Source: an uncultured Clostridia bacterium
Lineage (GTDB): Bacteria > Bacillota > Clostridia > Oscillospirales > CAG-272
Assembly (NCBI GenBank): GCA_937884385.1
Contig: CALGCW010000172.1
Coordinates: 1-22,069 of the forward strand
Direction: 5' to 3'
DNA length: 22,069 nucleotides
A program made the position numbers and the translations under genes. Every line of letters starts with the position of its first letter. Position 1 is the first letter of the stretch. A model generated the notes under the pieces. The model saw nothing but the letters and a program-made list of their open reading frames with translations, was not told the origin of the DNA and ran no database searches. Below, one piece after another: positions 1 to 6,561 of the stretch.

Positions 1-113
1 AGGCGACTGAGGGAGAGCGCGTTACAATAAAGCTTATCAAAACTCCAAAGTCACGCAGGCTCCTTCCACCGCTATCGCGGTCCCCCTCCCTCTCGGAGAG
101 AGGCTTGAGAAAG
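1..113. repeat. Intergenic repeat-like DNA with small hairpins
   Basis: This gene-free left edge contains a GACTGAGGGAG motif near position 5 and a block with two stacked hairpins. The first pairs ACCGC (68-72) with GCGGT (77-81). The second pairs CCTCTC (89-94) with GAGAGG (98-103). The CTCCTTCC/CCCTCCCTC style resembles short dispersed intergenic repeats that I recall from gut Clostridia, but that resemblance is from memory and no second copy is present in the window. The element is probably cut by the left edge. I see no coding sequence in 1-280. Confidence 0.4.
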
Positions 114-126
114 CTACCGTCAGTAG

Positions 127-160
127 AAAAACACCGCCAAGGATTTCCTTGGCGGTGTTT
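127..160. terminator. Very strong intrinsic terminator hairpin
   Basis: A perfect inverted repeat pairs 129-143 with 146-160, a GC-rich arm containing CACCGCC. An A-tract at 127-131 becomes a U-tract on the minus strand, and a T-rich stretch follows on the plus side. It may end transcription from either direction, including any read-through from the AP2-domain gene or a gene left of the window. Confidence 0.75.
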
Positions 161-221
161 GTGGTTTCTCTGCTAAGAATACAGAGGTGAAATTCTGCTT
201 CTTTTTTGCTTCAGTAAAAGT

Positions 222-247
222 AAAACGGGCTCTGTTTTTCAAGCCCG
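222..247 (-). terminator. Terminator downstream of the AP2-domain gene
   Basis: CGGGCT (226-231) pairs with AGCCCG (242-247). On the minus strand the stem is followed by TTTTACTTTT. It lies about 35 nt past the stop codon of the minus-strand AP2-domain gene, so it is probably that gene's own terminator. Confidence 0.65.
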
Positions 248-280
248 CCGACAAAACGACCGTTGGAAGAGTGATAAGAA

Positions 281-772
281 TCACTGCTGATCGCTTTTGT
301 CTATCCTTTCTAAAAATTCTCCAAAATATACTTCTTCAGCCTTCTTTCGCGCCTCAATAGCATCCTCAAGCTTGAAGTAAGAGCCAAAATCCATAAGCTT
401 TCCGCGAAATCTCAGCCTCGCGCGCCATTTTCCCGTAGCTCTGTCGAAATATACACCGCGCCTTCCGCTGCCGGAGCTTGACTCTGTCTTTATATTGCTT
501 ATTCGGGTGATCTGCGTTCCGTCAATAAAGCCAGCACCCTCCCTCATCTTCTCTGCGGCGTATTTTTTCGCGCACGCATTGCACATATTTTTTCCCTTTC
601 CCGTCAAGGTATCCGTCGCCTTATACGTTGTCTCGCCGCAATCGCACAGGCACTCCCAAAGAGGCACGCTTCTTTGACCCCTCTTCCCTCTTTTATCGGA
701 TCTTTTTATAACGGTAAGGTTTCCAAACCTTCTTCCCGACAGATCTTCTTTAGTAGGCAATGCTCTTTTCAT
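281..772 (-). CDS. AP2-domain, zinc-ribbon DNA-binding protein
   Basis: This 163-residue basic protein is likely a DNA-binding protein. Residues about 11-70 hold a cysteine cluster (C41, C43, C45 and a CNAC at 64-67) resembling a small zinc ribbon. Residues about 103-153 have the AP2 pattern: GRRGVYFDRATGKWRARLRF, then a short strand, then an EDAIEARKKAEE helix. Bacterial AP2 proteins of this build are typical of phages and homing or mobile elements, often beside HNH nucleases, but no HNH motif is visible here. A GGAGG ribosome site at 777-781 supports the ATG at 772. No convincing promoter lies upstream in the present DNA orientation; a palindrome at 786-809 sits just before the gene. It may be a regulator controlled by the inverted-repeat segment upstream, which is inference. 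Confidence 0.75.
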   Translation of the reverse strand: MKRALPTKEDLSGRRFGNLTVIKRSDKRGKRGQRSVPLWECLCDCGETTYKATDTLTGKGKNMCNACAKKYAAEKMREGAGFIDGTQITRISNIKTESSSGSGRRGVYFDRATGKWRARLRFRGKLMDFGSYFKLEDAIEARKKAEEVYFGEFLERIDKSDQQ

Positions 773-785
773 TTTCCCTCCGTAT

Positions 786-809
786 GCAACATAATGTATA
801 TTATGTTGC
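786..809. repeat. Perfect palindrome, left inverted-repeat site
   Basis: GCAACATAAT (786-795) is the exact reverse complement of ATTATGTTGC (800-809), with GTAT between. The site lies 14 bases upstream of the AP2-gene start codon. A second, imperfect copy lies in opposite orientation at 1027-1048 (20 of 22 bases match, with an identical 16-bp core AATGTATATTATGTTG). Two inverted arms around an asymmetric centre is the usual architecture of a tyrosine recombinase core site. It could also be an operator for a dimeric repressor. Confidence 0.75.
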
Positions 810-859
810 TTGCCTGTCGGAGATCTCGGAATAATACCGTTGCTTTACGAAAAATAAGT

Positions 860-918
860 GCAACAAAAAGAGCCTTTTTAGAAATTCAAAAAATCGAATT
901 GCAAAAAGGCTTTGTTGC
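860..918. repeat. Long bulged hairpin in the gene-free interval
   Basis: GCAACAAA (860-867) and GCCTTTTT (872-879), separated by a 4-nt AAGA bulge, pair with AAAAAGGC (903-910) and TTTGTTGC (911-918). An inner stem pairs AATTC (883-887) with GAATT (896-900). The outer arm starts with GCAACA, the same six bases as the palindrome at 786. It could be a structured RNA or a transcription terminator, or a protein-binding DNA element inside the candidate switch. No U-tract directly follows it on either strand. Confidence 0.6.
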
Positions 919-961
919 TACGCAATATTTAGTTTTTTTATTCTTTTTTTCTGTAAAAATA

Positions 962-990
962 TTGAAAAGCGGTAGAAACTGTGATAAAAT
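962..990 (+). promoter_or_regulatory. Sigma-A-like promoter, plus strand
   Basis: TTGAAA at 962-967 and TAAAAT at 985-990 are separated by 17 nt, and a TGA directly before the -10 hexamer makes it an extended -10. Each hexamer has one mismatch to consensus. Transcription would start near 997. No gene lies downstream on this strand before the terminator at 1052-1072, which makes the promoter hard to explain unless it serves a small RNA or becomes useful after inversion. Confidence 0.55.
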
Positions 991-1026
991 GAGTTTAGAA
1001 ATATGGTTAAATATTGATTTTTATTA

Positions 1027-1048
1027 CAACATAATATACATTTTGTTA
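1027..1048. repeat. Right inverted-repeat site
   Basis: The reverse complement of this 22-bp site matches 787-808 at 20 of 22 positions, including an uninterrupted 16-bp core (1027-1042). It is less palindromic than the left copy because of the A/T differences in one arm. It lies 28 bp from the end of the recombinase gene. Confidence 0.7.
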
Positions 1049-1051
1049 TTT

Positions 1052-1072
1052 AACACCGTTAGGTGTTTTTTT
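1052..1072 (+). terminator. Small intrinsic terminator, plus strand
   Basis: AACACC (52-57 of this block of a thousand, i.e. 1052-1057) pairs with GGTGTT (1062-1067) over a GTTA loop, and T residues continue to 1072. The T-tract is on the plus strand, so it fits the promoter at 962-990 rather than the minus-strand recombinase. On the minus strand it could at best be a weak end for the recombinase transcript. Confidence 0.6.
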
Positions 1073-1075
1073 ATT

Positions 1076-1912
1076 CTAAACTATCAAGTGCATATGCTCC
1101 ATACGCTTTTTGTGCTCTTCGGAAGTCGTGATTATATATATTCGAGTGGTATTTATACTGCTGTGTCCCAAAATATCCGCAAGCTTTGCTATATCCTTGT
1201 CGATACCGTAAAAGGTCCGCGCAAACAAATGTCTGAGATTGTGTGGGAACACCTTCCTATCACTGACTCCCGCATCTCGACATAGCTTCTTCATCTCTCT
1301 CCAGACGTTGCTCCTGTTCATCGGGATACCGCCCTTGGTTATAAAAATAGCTCCGCTTTTAATATTGTTTTCCTTTGCATATCGCAAAAGCTTTTTTCTC
1401 AGCGCACTGACGATAAAAATATTTCTTGTTTTCGCCTTGCACGAAACCACCGCTTCTCCGCTTTTCGCCGCTTCAACGGTTATATAGCTAAGCTCACTTA
1501 CCCTTATCCCCGTAGAACATATAGTTTGAATAACGAGTGCTATTCGCTCGTTATTCTTTCTTTCAGCCGTGCAAACAAGCCGATTATACTCTTCTCTGGT
1601 AAGCTCCTGATCCGCAGAAACAAACGCCTTCTTTTGTATCTTGAACTGTTTGACGCAAAGCTCGGCAAGACCGCAAAATTTCAAAAACTTGTTGATCGCC
1701 GCAAGCATCGAGTTGGCACTTGATACACTGTATTCATTTATAAGCCTTTCCTTATATTCAAGCACGGCACCTCTGCTGATCTGCGCATTGCTATATAAAA
1801 GAAACGCTTTGATATCCCTGATATACTTATCAACTGTCAATTTGCTCTTTTCCTCTGCATAAAGTGACTCTTTGAATTCTTTGATCCTTTGTTCGGTAAT
1901 AATAGTTGTCAT
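1076..1912 (-). CDS. Tyrosine recombinase (XerC/XerD/phage integrase type)
   Basis: This 278-residue protein catalyses site-specific strand exchange through a 3'-phosphotyrosyl intermediate. Residues about 5-85 form the SAM-like core-binding domain and 100-278 the catalytic domain. The full catalytic set is visible: R137 in TGIRVSEL, a lysine at K159 or K161, H224-x-x-R227 in HNLRH, H250 in LGHSS, and the nucleophile Y259. An AAAGGAG ribosome site supports the ATG at 1912. There is no neighbouring excisionase, phage or conjugation gene, so it is not an obvious prophage integrase. Its 3' end lies 28 bp from the inverted-repeat site at 1027-1048, which suggests it may act on the pair of sites there. 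It has the length of stand-alone Xer-like recombinases such as those controlling invertible DNA. Its partner sites are inferred, not shown. Confidence 0.9.
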   Translation of the reverse strand: MTTIITEQRIKEFKESLYAEEKSKLTVDKYIRDIKAFLLYSNAQISRGAVLEYKERLINEYSVSSANSMLAAINKFLKFCGLAELCVKQFKIQKKAFVSADQELTREEYNRLVCTAERKNNERIALVIQTICSTGIRVSELSYITVEAAKSGEAVVSCKAKTRNIFIVSALRKKLLRYAKENNIKSGAIFITKGGIPMNRSNVWREMKKLCRDAGVSDRKVFPHNLRHLFARTFYGIDKDIAKLADILGHSSINTTRIYIITTSEEHKKRMEHMHLIV

Positions 1913-1940
1913 TTTTATCTCCTTTGCTGTTGTTGATCAT

Positions 1941-1949
1941 ATTATACCA
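1941..1949 (-). promoter_or_regulatory. Extended -10 element for the recombinase gene
   Basis: On the minus strand TGG directly precedes a perfect TATAAT, about 30 nt upstream of the recombinase start codon. No good -35 hexamer is present at 16-18 nt, but an extended -10 can compensate. Confidence 0.5.
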
Positions 1950-1982
1950 TAAAAATCATCTTGTCGCTTTTATACCGCTATC

Positions 1983-2018
1983 AAAAAAGGGACGGAGAAC
2001 GCAAAACGTTCTCCGTCC
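1983..2018 (-). terminator. Terminator of the acyltransferase-transporter operon
   Basis: GGACGGAGAAC (1990-2000) pairs perfectly with GTTCTCCGTCC (2008-2018). On the minus strand the stem is followed by CTTTTTT (1983-1989). It begins 14 nt after the transporter stop codon. Confidence 0.9.
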
Positions 2019-2032
2019 TTTATTATCTGCTT

Positions 2033-3514
2033 TTATAATCCGATAAATACCGCAAGCATCAAAAATCCGAGTGACAAAACGAAAAGTAAAAGCTGAAAAA
2101 CGATCGTCTTTTTAAACCACTGTGCAAAGCTCACGTCCGCAAGACCCAAGCCTACGAGCAAGGTACCGCAGGTTGGATACAAAACGTTAGTATAACCGTC
2201 AGCAAACAAATAAGTCAATATGATTACTGTCTTGCTGATGCCCTCAATGGGCGCAAGAGTGAGCATAGGAATAATAAGCACCGCTTTTGCGGATGCGCTT
2301 GGAATGAAGAATTCGATGATAAGTACGAATACGTACAAAATAAGCACCGCAAGATAGGGCGAGATATTCGTAACGGAATTGTAGAAATAATGGAAGATCG
2401 TATGAAGGATATTGCCCTGTTCAGCAATGTATGTAATACCGAATGCGATCATAATGATAACGATCGAGGGAAGAACGTCCTTAACACCCTTTATAAAGCA
2501 CTTGCCAAGGCGCTTATACGTGCCAAGCAAAAGCTTTCCTATAATAACAGTACCGACGATGAATGCCACCGCCATAAATACCATTGCAAGTGAGCGAAGG
2601 GATGCAATGGATGTAGTGATGATTACGGAAAGGAGCGCGATCGAGAAAAGAATGACGATCATCTTCGCCTTGCGAAGGTCCTCTTTGTGCTCTTCTTCGG
2701 TTGCCGTCACGAAGCCTTGAACGTCGAATTTTTCGGTCGCAAGCTTCTCGTCACGCTTTGCAAGATGCGTAAGGAAGAGCGAAGTGACGACGTACATTAC
2801 GCAGAAGATAATGCATCTGTACCACATACCGTCCGTGACGCTTACACCTGCGGCGATGGATGCAGTACCTATCGTCAAGGGGTTGGTGATAGCGGTAGTA
2901 AAACCTACGCCCGATGCGATAAGCACGAATGAGATCGCAGTAAAGCGCGACCAGTTAAGCGCCGTGCACAGCATCGCAAATACGGGGTAAAGAATAAGAA
3001 GCTGCTCCTGTAGACCGAATACAGCGGAGAGTATCATAATTACCGCCGTGATTACCCAAATAGCAATAAATCTTTTTGATTGAAGCCTTGTCATTATGAC
3101 CTTAACGAGAGAAACGAGTCCGCCACTCTCCTCAAGGACCTTGAAAGTACCTCCAAGCACAAGCAAAAGTGCAATTATCATAAGCATATTTGCGCTGCTG
3201 CTGCCAAAAAGCAGAGCTTCAAATGGAGAAATGATCCAACGGTATATCGGCAAACGGGACGAGTTCTCCTCCTCTGTCAGCTCTCGGTATGAATCGATAA
3301 CTATCTGCTTATTTAAGGACTCGTCGGTCGTATATTCATAAAAAGGCAACTCAGCCTTTTCGGGGTCAGTGGTATATATTGTATATCTGCCCGCAGGTAT
3401 TGCGTAGGTAAGAACTCCCACCGCTACAAGCACAGCTACAAGTATTGCAACGACGGTAATAAAGCTCTTTAGCCCGAATTTGACCTTTACGTCCATTTCA
3501 TTTGATTTACCCAT
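2033..3514 (-). CDS. YfcC/DcuC-family membrane transporter
   Basis: This 493-residue polytopic protein belongs by appearance to the YfcC/DcuC group of the ion-transporter superfamily, which exchanges or takes up C4-dicarboxylates, amino acids or similar anions. The N-terminal helix is followed by the characteristic YAIPAGRYT segment (compare VPAGxF in YfcC proteins), a soluble loop of about 60 residues, and then ten or more hydrophobic helices. An FGLQEQ segment sits in a re-entrant-like region. The start is the ATG at 3514 because AAAGGAG (3521-3527) stands 6 nt before it; the longer open frame to 3601 lacks a ribosome site. The gene overlaps the upstream acyltransferase by 8 nt, so translation is probably coupled. 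The substrate is not identifiable from the sequence. Confidence 0.8.
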   Translation of the reverse strand: MGKSNEMDVKVKFGLKSFITVVAILVAVLVAVGVLTYAIPAGRYTIYTTDPEKAELPFYEYTTDESLNKQIVIDSYRELTEEENSSRLPIYRWIISPFEALLFGSSSANMLMIIALLLVLGGTFKVLEESGGLVSLVKVIMTRLQSKRFIAIWVITAVIMILSAVFGLQEQLLILYPVFAMLCTALNWSRFTAISFVLIASGVGFTTAITNPLTIGTASIAAGVSVTDGMWYRCIIFCVMYVVTSLFLTHLAKRDEKLATEKFDVQGFVTATEEEHKEDLRKAKMIVILFSIALLSVIITTSIASLRSLAMVFMAVAFIVGTVIIGKLLLGTYKRLGKCFIKGVKDVLPSIVIIMIAFGITYIAEQGNILHTIFHYFYNSVTNISPYLAVLILYVFVLIIEFFIPSASAKAVLIIPMLTLAPIEGISKTVIILTYLFADGYTNVLYPTCGTLLVGLGLADVSFAQWFKKTIVFQLLLFVLSLGFLMLAVFIGL

Positions 3515-4808
3515 AATTTTCTCCTTTGTAATAATCGTAGACGTCTGCGCAAGCAGATCTCCACTTTTCATCATAAAGATTGTGTATCTCCTCCGAGGCA
3601 AGAGTCCATTTAATAAGCTTTTGACCCTCCCTCTCGGGGACTAACATGTAGTAATCGTTGTTGTGATAGAACTCCAAAAAGCCCTTCGTTGAAAATGTCA
3701 TAGAGTAGATAGATTTTGCATTGAAATCAAAATCCACACTCTTGCCTTCAAGCTCTCCCTTGAAAGTAAGCCCCCTGTTGGTAAGAGTTGCCTCTCCAAC
3801 AGACAAGACACGTCTATCATTGGGAGATTTTCTTAATTTATCGGTCTTAAGCGTACAGATGCTTCCTTTTAAAGAAAGCTCAAAGCCGTCGTCCGTGATC
3901 TCCTTTGCAACACATCTGCGTTGCCACTTAAACCATTCGTCGATATCGGCAGGGCAGCTCCTTCCTCTAAGCTCTACGAGATCGTAATACTCGTCAACTT
4001 TTACGCTAAAGCCACACTTCTCACACACAATAGCATCGTTTTCAACGTGCAGTACGTGCTCAGACTTGCAGTCGGGGCATTTGTAGAGAATACTGTCAAT
4101 GCCGTATGCATTCGGTTTTTTGCCGATATACTTGTTGCGTGCAGCCTTGTTGTAAGCAAAATCGTTATATCGGATCTTTTCTAAAAGCTTCTCATAGATC
4201 TGCTTCTCCGTCAACTCCTCAAGCATTTCCGGAGTAAAGAGCAAGCTGTAGCTAACTCCGATATATCCTTTTTTTCGATCGGATGAATACCTGTTGGTCG
4301 CAAGATAAGCGCCGTTTGTCGTGCATACTACGATATTTGCTCTGCTCGCCTTGATAAACTGCGCAGTCGCGGGATTTATCGGATGAGTGCTTCCGCTGCT
4401 TGACTGAATACCCTCGGGAAACAGACCGATAGTGCCACCCCTCTTTAGTACGCGAAGCATATTTTTAACACATAAAAAGTCGGGCTGATAGAGATATTTC
4501 GAGATGACCCCAAATTTAAGGAACAGAGGGTACAGTCCCTTTTTCATAATGTTCTGATATCCGCAGACAACGTTTATATCCTTGCTTCCGAATCCATAGA
4601 CCGTGTATATAAATTCAAGTCTTGAAGAATGTGAGGACAGAAGCACCGTCGGTTTCCCCTTGATGGAATCACGGTCATAATCATAGCTGAACTCAACTCC
4701 GTATAGCTTGTTCATTATGCCAAGCACCGGCATACCCACCGACATCAGAAATTGATTTGGCTTATTAATTTTTCTGTTAACCAATCTTTCCTTTAAATCT
4801 TTTTTCAT
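3507..4808 (-). CDS. PlsC-like acyltransferase with zinc ribbon and extra C-terminal domain
   Basis: Residues about 50-220 resemble 1-acyl-sn-glycerol-3-phosphate acyltransferases, membrane-associated enzymes of phospholipid synthesis. The motif block HSSRLE (60-65) stands where HX4D is usual, with Glu for Asp, and FPEG (130-133) is the second acyltransferase motif. A zinc ribbon follows (C244, C247, C262, C265), and residues about 300-425 look like a beta-rich PH/GRAM-type module. The total is 433 residues, about twice a plain PlsC. ATG at 4808 is chosen because an AAGGA sequence lies about 10 nt upstream and a promoter at 4867-4895 excludes the longer frame to 4895. It overlaps the transporter gene by 8 nt. 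The acyl acceptor is unknown, and catalytic activity is uncertain given the Glu. Confidence 0.75.
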   Translation of the reverse strand: MKKDLKERLVNRKINKPNQFLMSVGMPVLGIMNKLYGVEFSYDYDRDSIKGKPTVLLSSHSSRLEFIYTVYGFGSKDINVVCGYQNIMKKGLYPLFLKFGVISKYLYQPDFLCVKNMLRVLKRGGTIGLFPEGIQSSSGSTHPINPATAQFIKASRANIVVCTTNGAYLATNRYSSDRKKGYIGVSYSLLFTPEMLEELTEKQIYEKLLEKIRYNDFAYNKAARNKYIGKKPNAYGIDSILYKCPDCKSEHVLHVENDAIVCEKCGFSVKVDEYYDLVELRGRSCPADIDEWFKWQRRCVAKEITDDGFELSLKGSICTLKTDKLRKSPNDRRVLSVGEATLTNRGLTFKGELEGKSVDFDFNAKSIYSMTFSTKGFLEFYHNNDYYMLVPEREGQKLIKWTLASEEIHNLYDEKWRSACADVYDYYKGENYG

Positions 4809-4866
4809 TCCTAAAAAATCCTTTTGAACCAGATATTTTTCAAAAATATATTGACTTATTGTTTCA

Positions 4867-4895
4867 ATTATACTACAAAATTGTGAACAAATCAA
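4867..4895 (-). promoter_or_regulatory. Promoter of the acyltransferase-transporter operon
   Basis: On the minus strand TTGATT (4890-4895) and a perfect TATAAT (4867-4872) are separated by exactly 17 nt. Transcription would start near 4860, giving a leader of about 50 nt before the acyltransferase ATG. Confidence 0.75.
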
Positions 4896-4988
4896 TCTTT
4901 TTATTGTTTATTAATTTCAATTATGCCTAGTTTTTCATAATATTTGCTTGATTTACATATATTTTACCAAAAAACAAAGGAGAAATAT

Positions 4989-6524
4989 ATGGAATCATCA
5001 CACACCAGCCTGGGCTATTTCCCTCAAATGCCCGTATGTAATAAACATCTTTCGACCGAGCTAAACTCGGATTTCACCCTGCCGGATTATCAATCCGAAA
5101 TAAAAAGACTTCTCTGCACAAAGGCTTTTCTCTCCTGCCCAAATGAATATATCGGCAACTCTTCGGCAGAGCTTGACGGTACTGTAAGCTACCGTATCAT
5201 TTATCTTGGCGCGGACGGAAAGCTTTACTGTGCAACCTTGGAGGATAAGTTTTCATTCTCCGTTCCTCTTGAATTCACTTCCGCACACGTGAATACCGAT
5301 GACGTCACTCTCGTTCCTTATTGCGCTGTGGAGCACGCCAGTACCAAGGTGCTGGGACCGCGCAAGCTAAACGTCCGAGCAAGGCTGACCTGCAAGGCGC
5401 TTGGGCTATCTCCTGCGCTTCATTCCACCTCAATAACAGGCGCTCCCGCGACAGTCAGCATTGAAAAAATGACTTCTTCAGTTCCCTGCGCCATTATCAA
5501 AAGAGCAAAAAGCGAGCCTCTTCCCCTTTCGGATTTCATTCCTCTTGACCCTCAGATAGACAACGTAAGGATAATTGATGCGCACTGCAATGTTCAATTC
5601 AGTGAATCCGTTCATTCTGCAGATGCTTTAGAAACACACGGCGAGGTGCTTTTGAAGCTTCTTTACTGCAATGATGCTCAAAGTGACCTGCCTGTATCCA
5701 CCGTTCGTAAGCTACCCTTTTCTGTCAACATCCCCACCGATAGCTTTAACTCCGCCTCGGATTGCACTCTCAACGGGTACGTCGAAGACCTGCACTTGGA
5801 TGTTGCCGACAACGGCATCACTATTGAAATGCTTCTGATCGCTTGCGCAGAGCTGCAAGGCTTTGAAGACATTACCTATGCTGTCGATGCATATTCTACC
5901 GAATATGACTGTGAGGGAAAAAGCGAGAACATATGCATTTTAGAGCCCCTCGCATGCAAAAATGCTAGTTTGACTCAAAACGAAGCATTCAAGCTTGAAG
6001 AAATCCGCCTTTCAAAGGATGCTAAAATCGTCGATGTGTTCGCAAAGGTAACATTAAACGAGCGAACTGTTGACAACGGCAGAATATTACTTTCCGGTAA
6101 GACTGATTATCAGCTCATCTACCACCTTGACGGTGAATATTCCGCCATAAGCTTAAGCGCACCCCTTCGTTATGCTTTGAAGATCGATGAAAACACACTT
6201 GATGACGATATAATTAATTGGTATGTAAATGCTGAAACGGTCTCTCTTAGAACGAGATGTGATAGCGAAAAGCTATATATTGATTCCGAACTCAAATTCA
6301 GCTATATACTTCAACGCGAAAAGACAGTAGAGCTTTTAAGTGAGCTTAAGCTTTTTGAAATGGCAAAGCCCGTTGACGGAGATATCGTTCTCTGCTATCC
6401 ACAAAACAACACCCCCATCTGGGAAGTAGCTAAAAAATATAAAAAGAGGGTAAGTGACCTGCGCTCAACCAACTCCCTGTCAGAAACTGACACACATGTA
6501 AAAAATAAATTCCTTGTAATATAG
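4989..6524 (+). CDS. SipL-like spore protein, DUF3794 repeats plus C-terminal LysM
   Basis: This 511-residue protein matches the SipL pattern of Clostridia: repeated beta-rich DUF3794 modules in roughly residues 20-450 and one LysM domain at the C-terminus (about 463-511, with a DIVLCYP start and PIWEVAKKY helix). In C. difficile SipL binds the ATPase SpoIVA through its LysM domain to build the spore coat. There is no signal peptide, in keeping with action in the mother-cell cytoplasm. The ATG at 4989 is preceded by AAAGGAG at good spacing; an in-frame upstream ATG at 4944 has none. The gene stands alone, divergent from the acyltransferase operon, and ends in a bidirectional terminator. No sigma-A promoter is obvious, which would fit a sporulation sigma factor. 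An alternative is a DUF3794 coat or morphogenesis protein other than the SipL orthologue. Confidence 0.8.
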   Translation: MESSHTSLGYFPQMPVCNKHLSTELNSDFTLPDYQSEIKRLLCTKAFLSCPNEYIGNSSAELDGTVSYRIIYLGADGKLYCATLEDKFSFSVPLEFTSAHVNTDDVTLVPYCAVEHASTKVLGPRKLNVRARLTCKALGLSPALHSTSITGAPATVSIEKMTSSVPCAIIKRAKSEPLPLSDFIPLDPQIDNVRIIDAHCNVQFSESVHSADALETHGEVLLKLLYCNDAQSDLPVSTVRKLPFSVNIPTDSFNSASDCTLNGYVEDLHLDVADNGITIEMLLIACAELQGFEDITYAVDAYSTEYDCEGKSENICILEPLACKNASLTQNEAFKLEEIRLSKDAKIVDVFAKVTLNERTVDNGRILLSGKTDYQLIYHLDGEYSAISLSAPLRYALKIDENTLDDDIINWYVNAETVSLRTRCDSEKLYIDSELKFSYILQREKTVELLSELKLFEMAKPVDGDIVLCYPQNNTPIWEVAKKYKKRVSDLRSTNSLSETDTHVKNKFLVI

Positions 6525-6528
6525 TAAA

Positions 6529-6555
6529 AAGCCGCCCGTATTCAGCGGGCGGCTT
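6529..6555. terminator. Bidirectional terminator between convergent genes
   Basis: AAGCCGCCCG (6529-6538) pairs perfectly with CGGGCGGCTT (6546-6555). T-rich tracts follow on both strands, and the hairpin lies in the 37-nt gap between the convergent SipL-like gene and the cysteine-rich membrane protein gene. Confidence 0.9.
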
Positions 6556-6561
6556 ATTTGT

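Larger units (their letters stand above)
787..1048. other. Candidate invertible promoter segment
   Basis: This gene-free interval (773-1075) is bounded by two 22-bp sites in inverted orientation. It carries a promoter-like sequence pointing right (962-990) and lies between a tyrosine recombinase gene and a small gene that lacks an evident promoter. Inversion across the sites would move the promoter to about 845-873 on the minus strand, roughly 70 nt upstream of the AP2-gene start and facing it. In the present orientation the transcript would run into the terminator at 1052-1072. Invertible promoters controlled by tyrosine recombinases are known in Clostridia (for example the cwpV switch of C. 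difficile). Whether this segment actually flips is not shown by a single sequence. Confidence 0.45.
997..1072 (+). ncRNA. Possible short terminated transcript
   Basis: The promoter at 962-990 and the terminator at 1052-1072 would define an RNA of about 75 nt that includes the right inverted-repeat site. I recognise no RNA family and see no ribosome binding site with a convincing short ORF. It may be no more than the discarded transcript of the promoter in its off orientation. It ends just before the 3' end of the opposing recombinase gene. Confidence 0.3.

Noticed and set aside
674..1285. Plus-strand open frame of 203 codons
   Set aside because: It overlaps the AP2-domain gene and the recombinase gene on the opposite strand, has no ribosome site, and its middle part only crosses AT-rich non-coding DNA.
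1076..1912. Prophage or integrative element integrase
   Set aside because: No phage, conjugation, excisionase or tRNA attachment site is visible nearby; the adjacent inverted sites fit inversion better than excision.
4851..4874. Plus-strand TTGACT/TATACT promoter for the SipL-like gene
   Set aside because: The hexamers are only 12 nt apart, too close for sigma-A; the same DNA makes a better minus-strand promoter.
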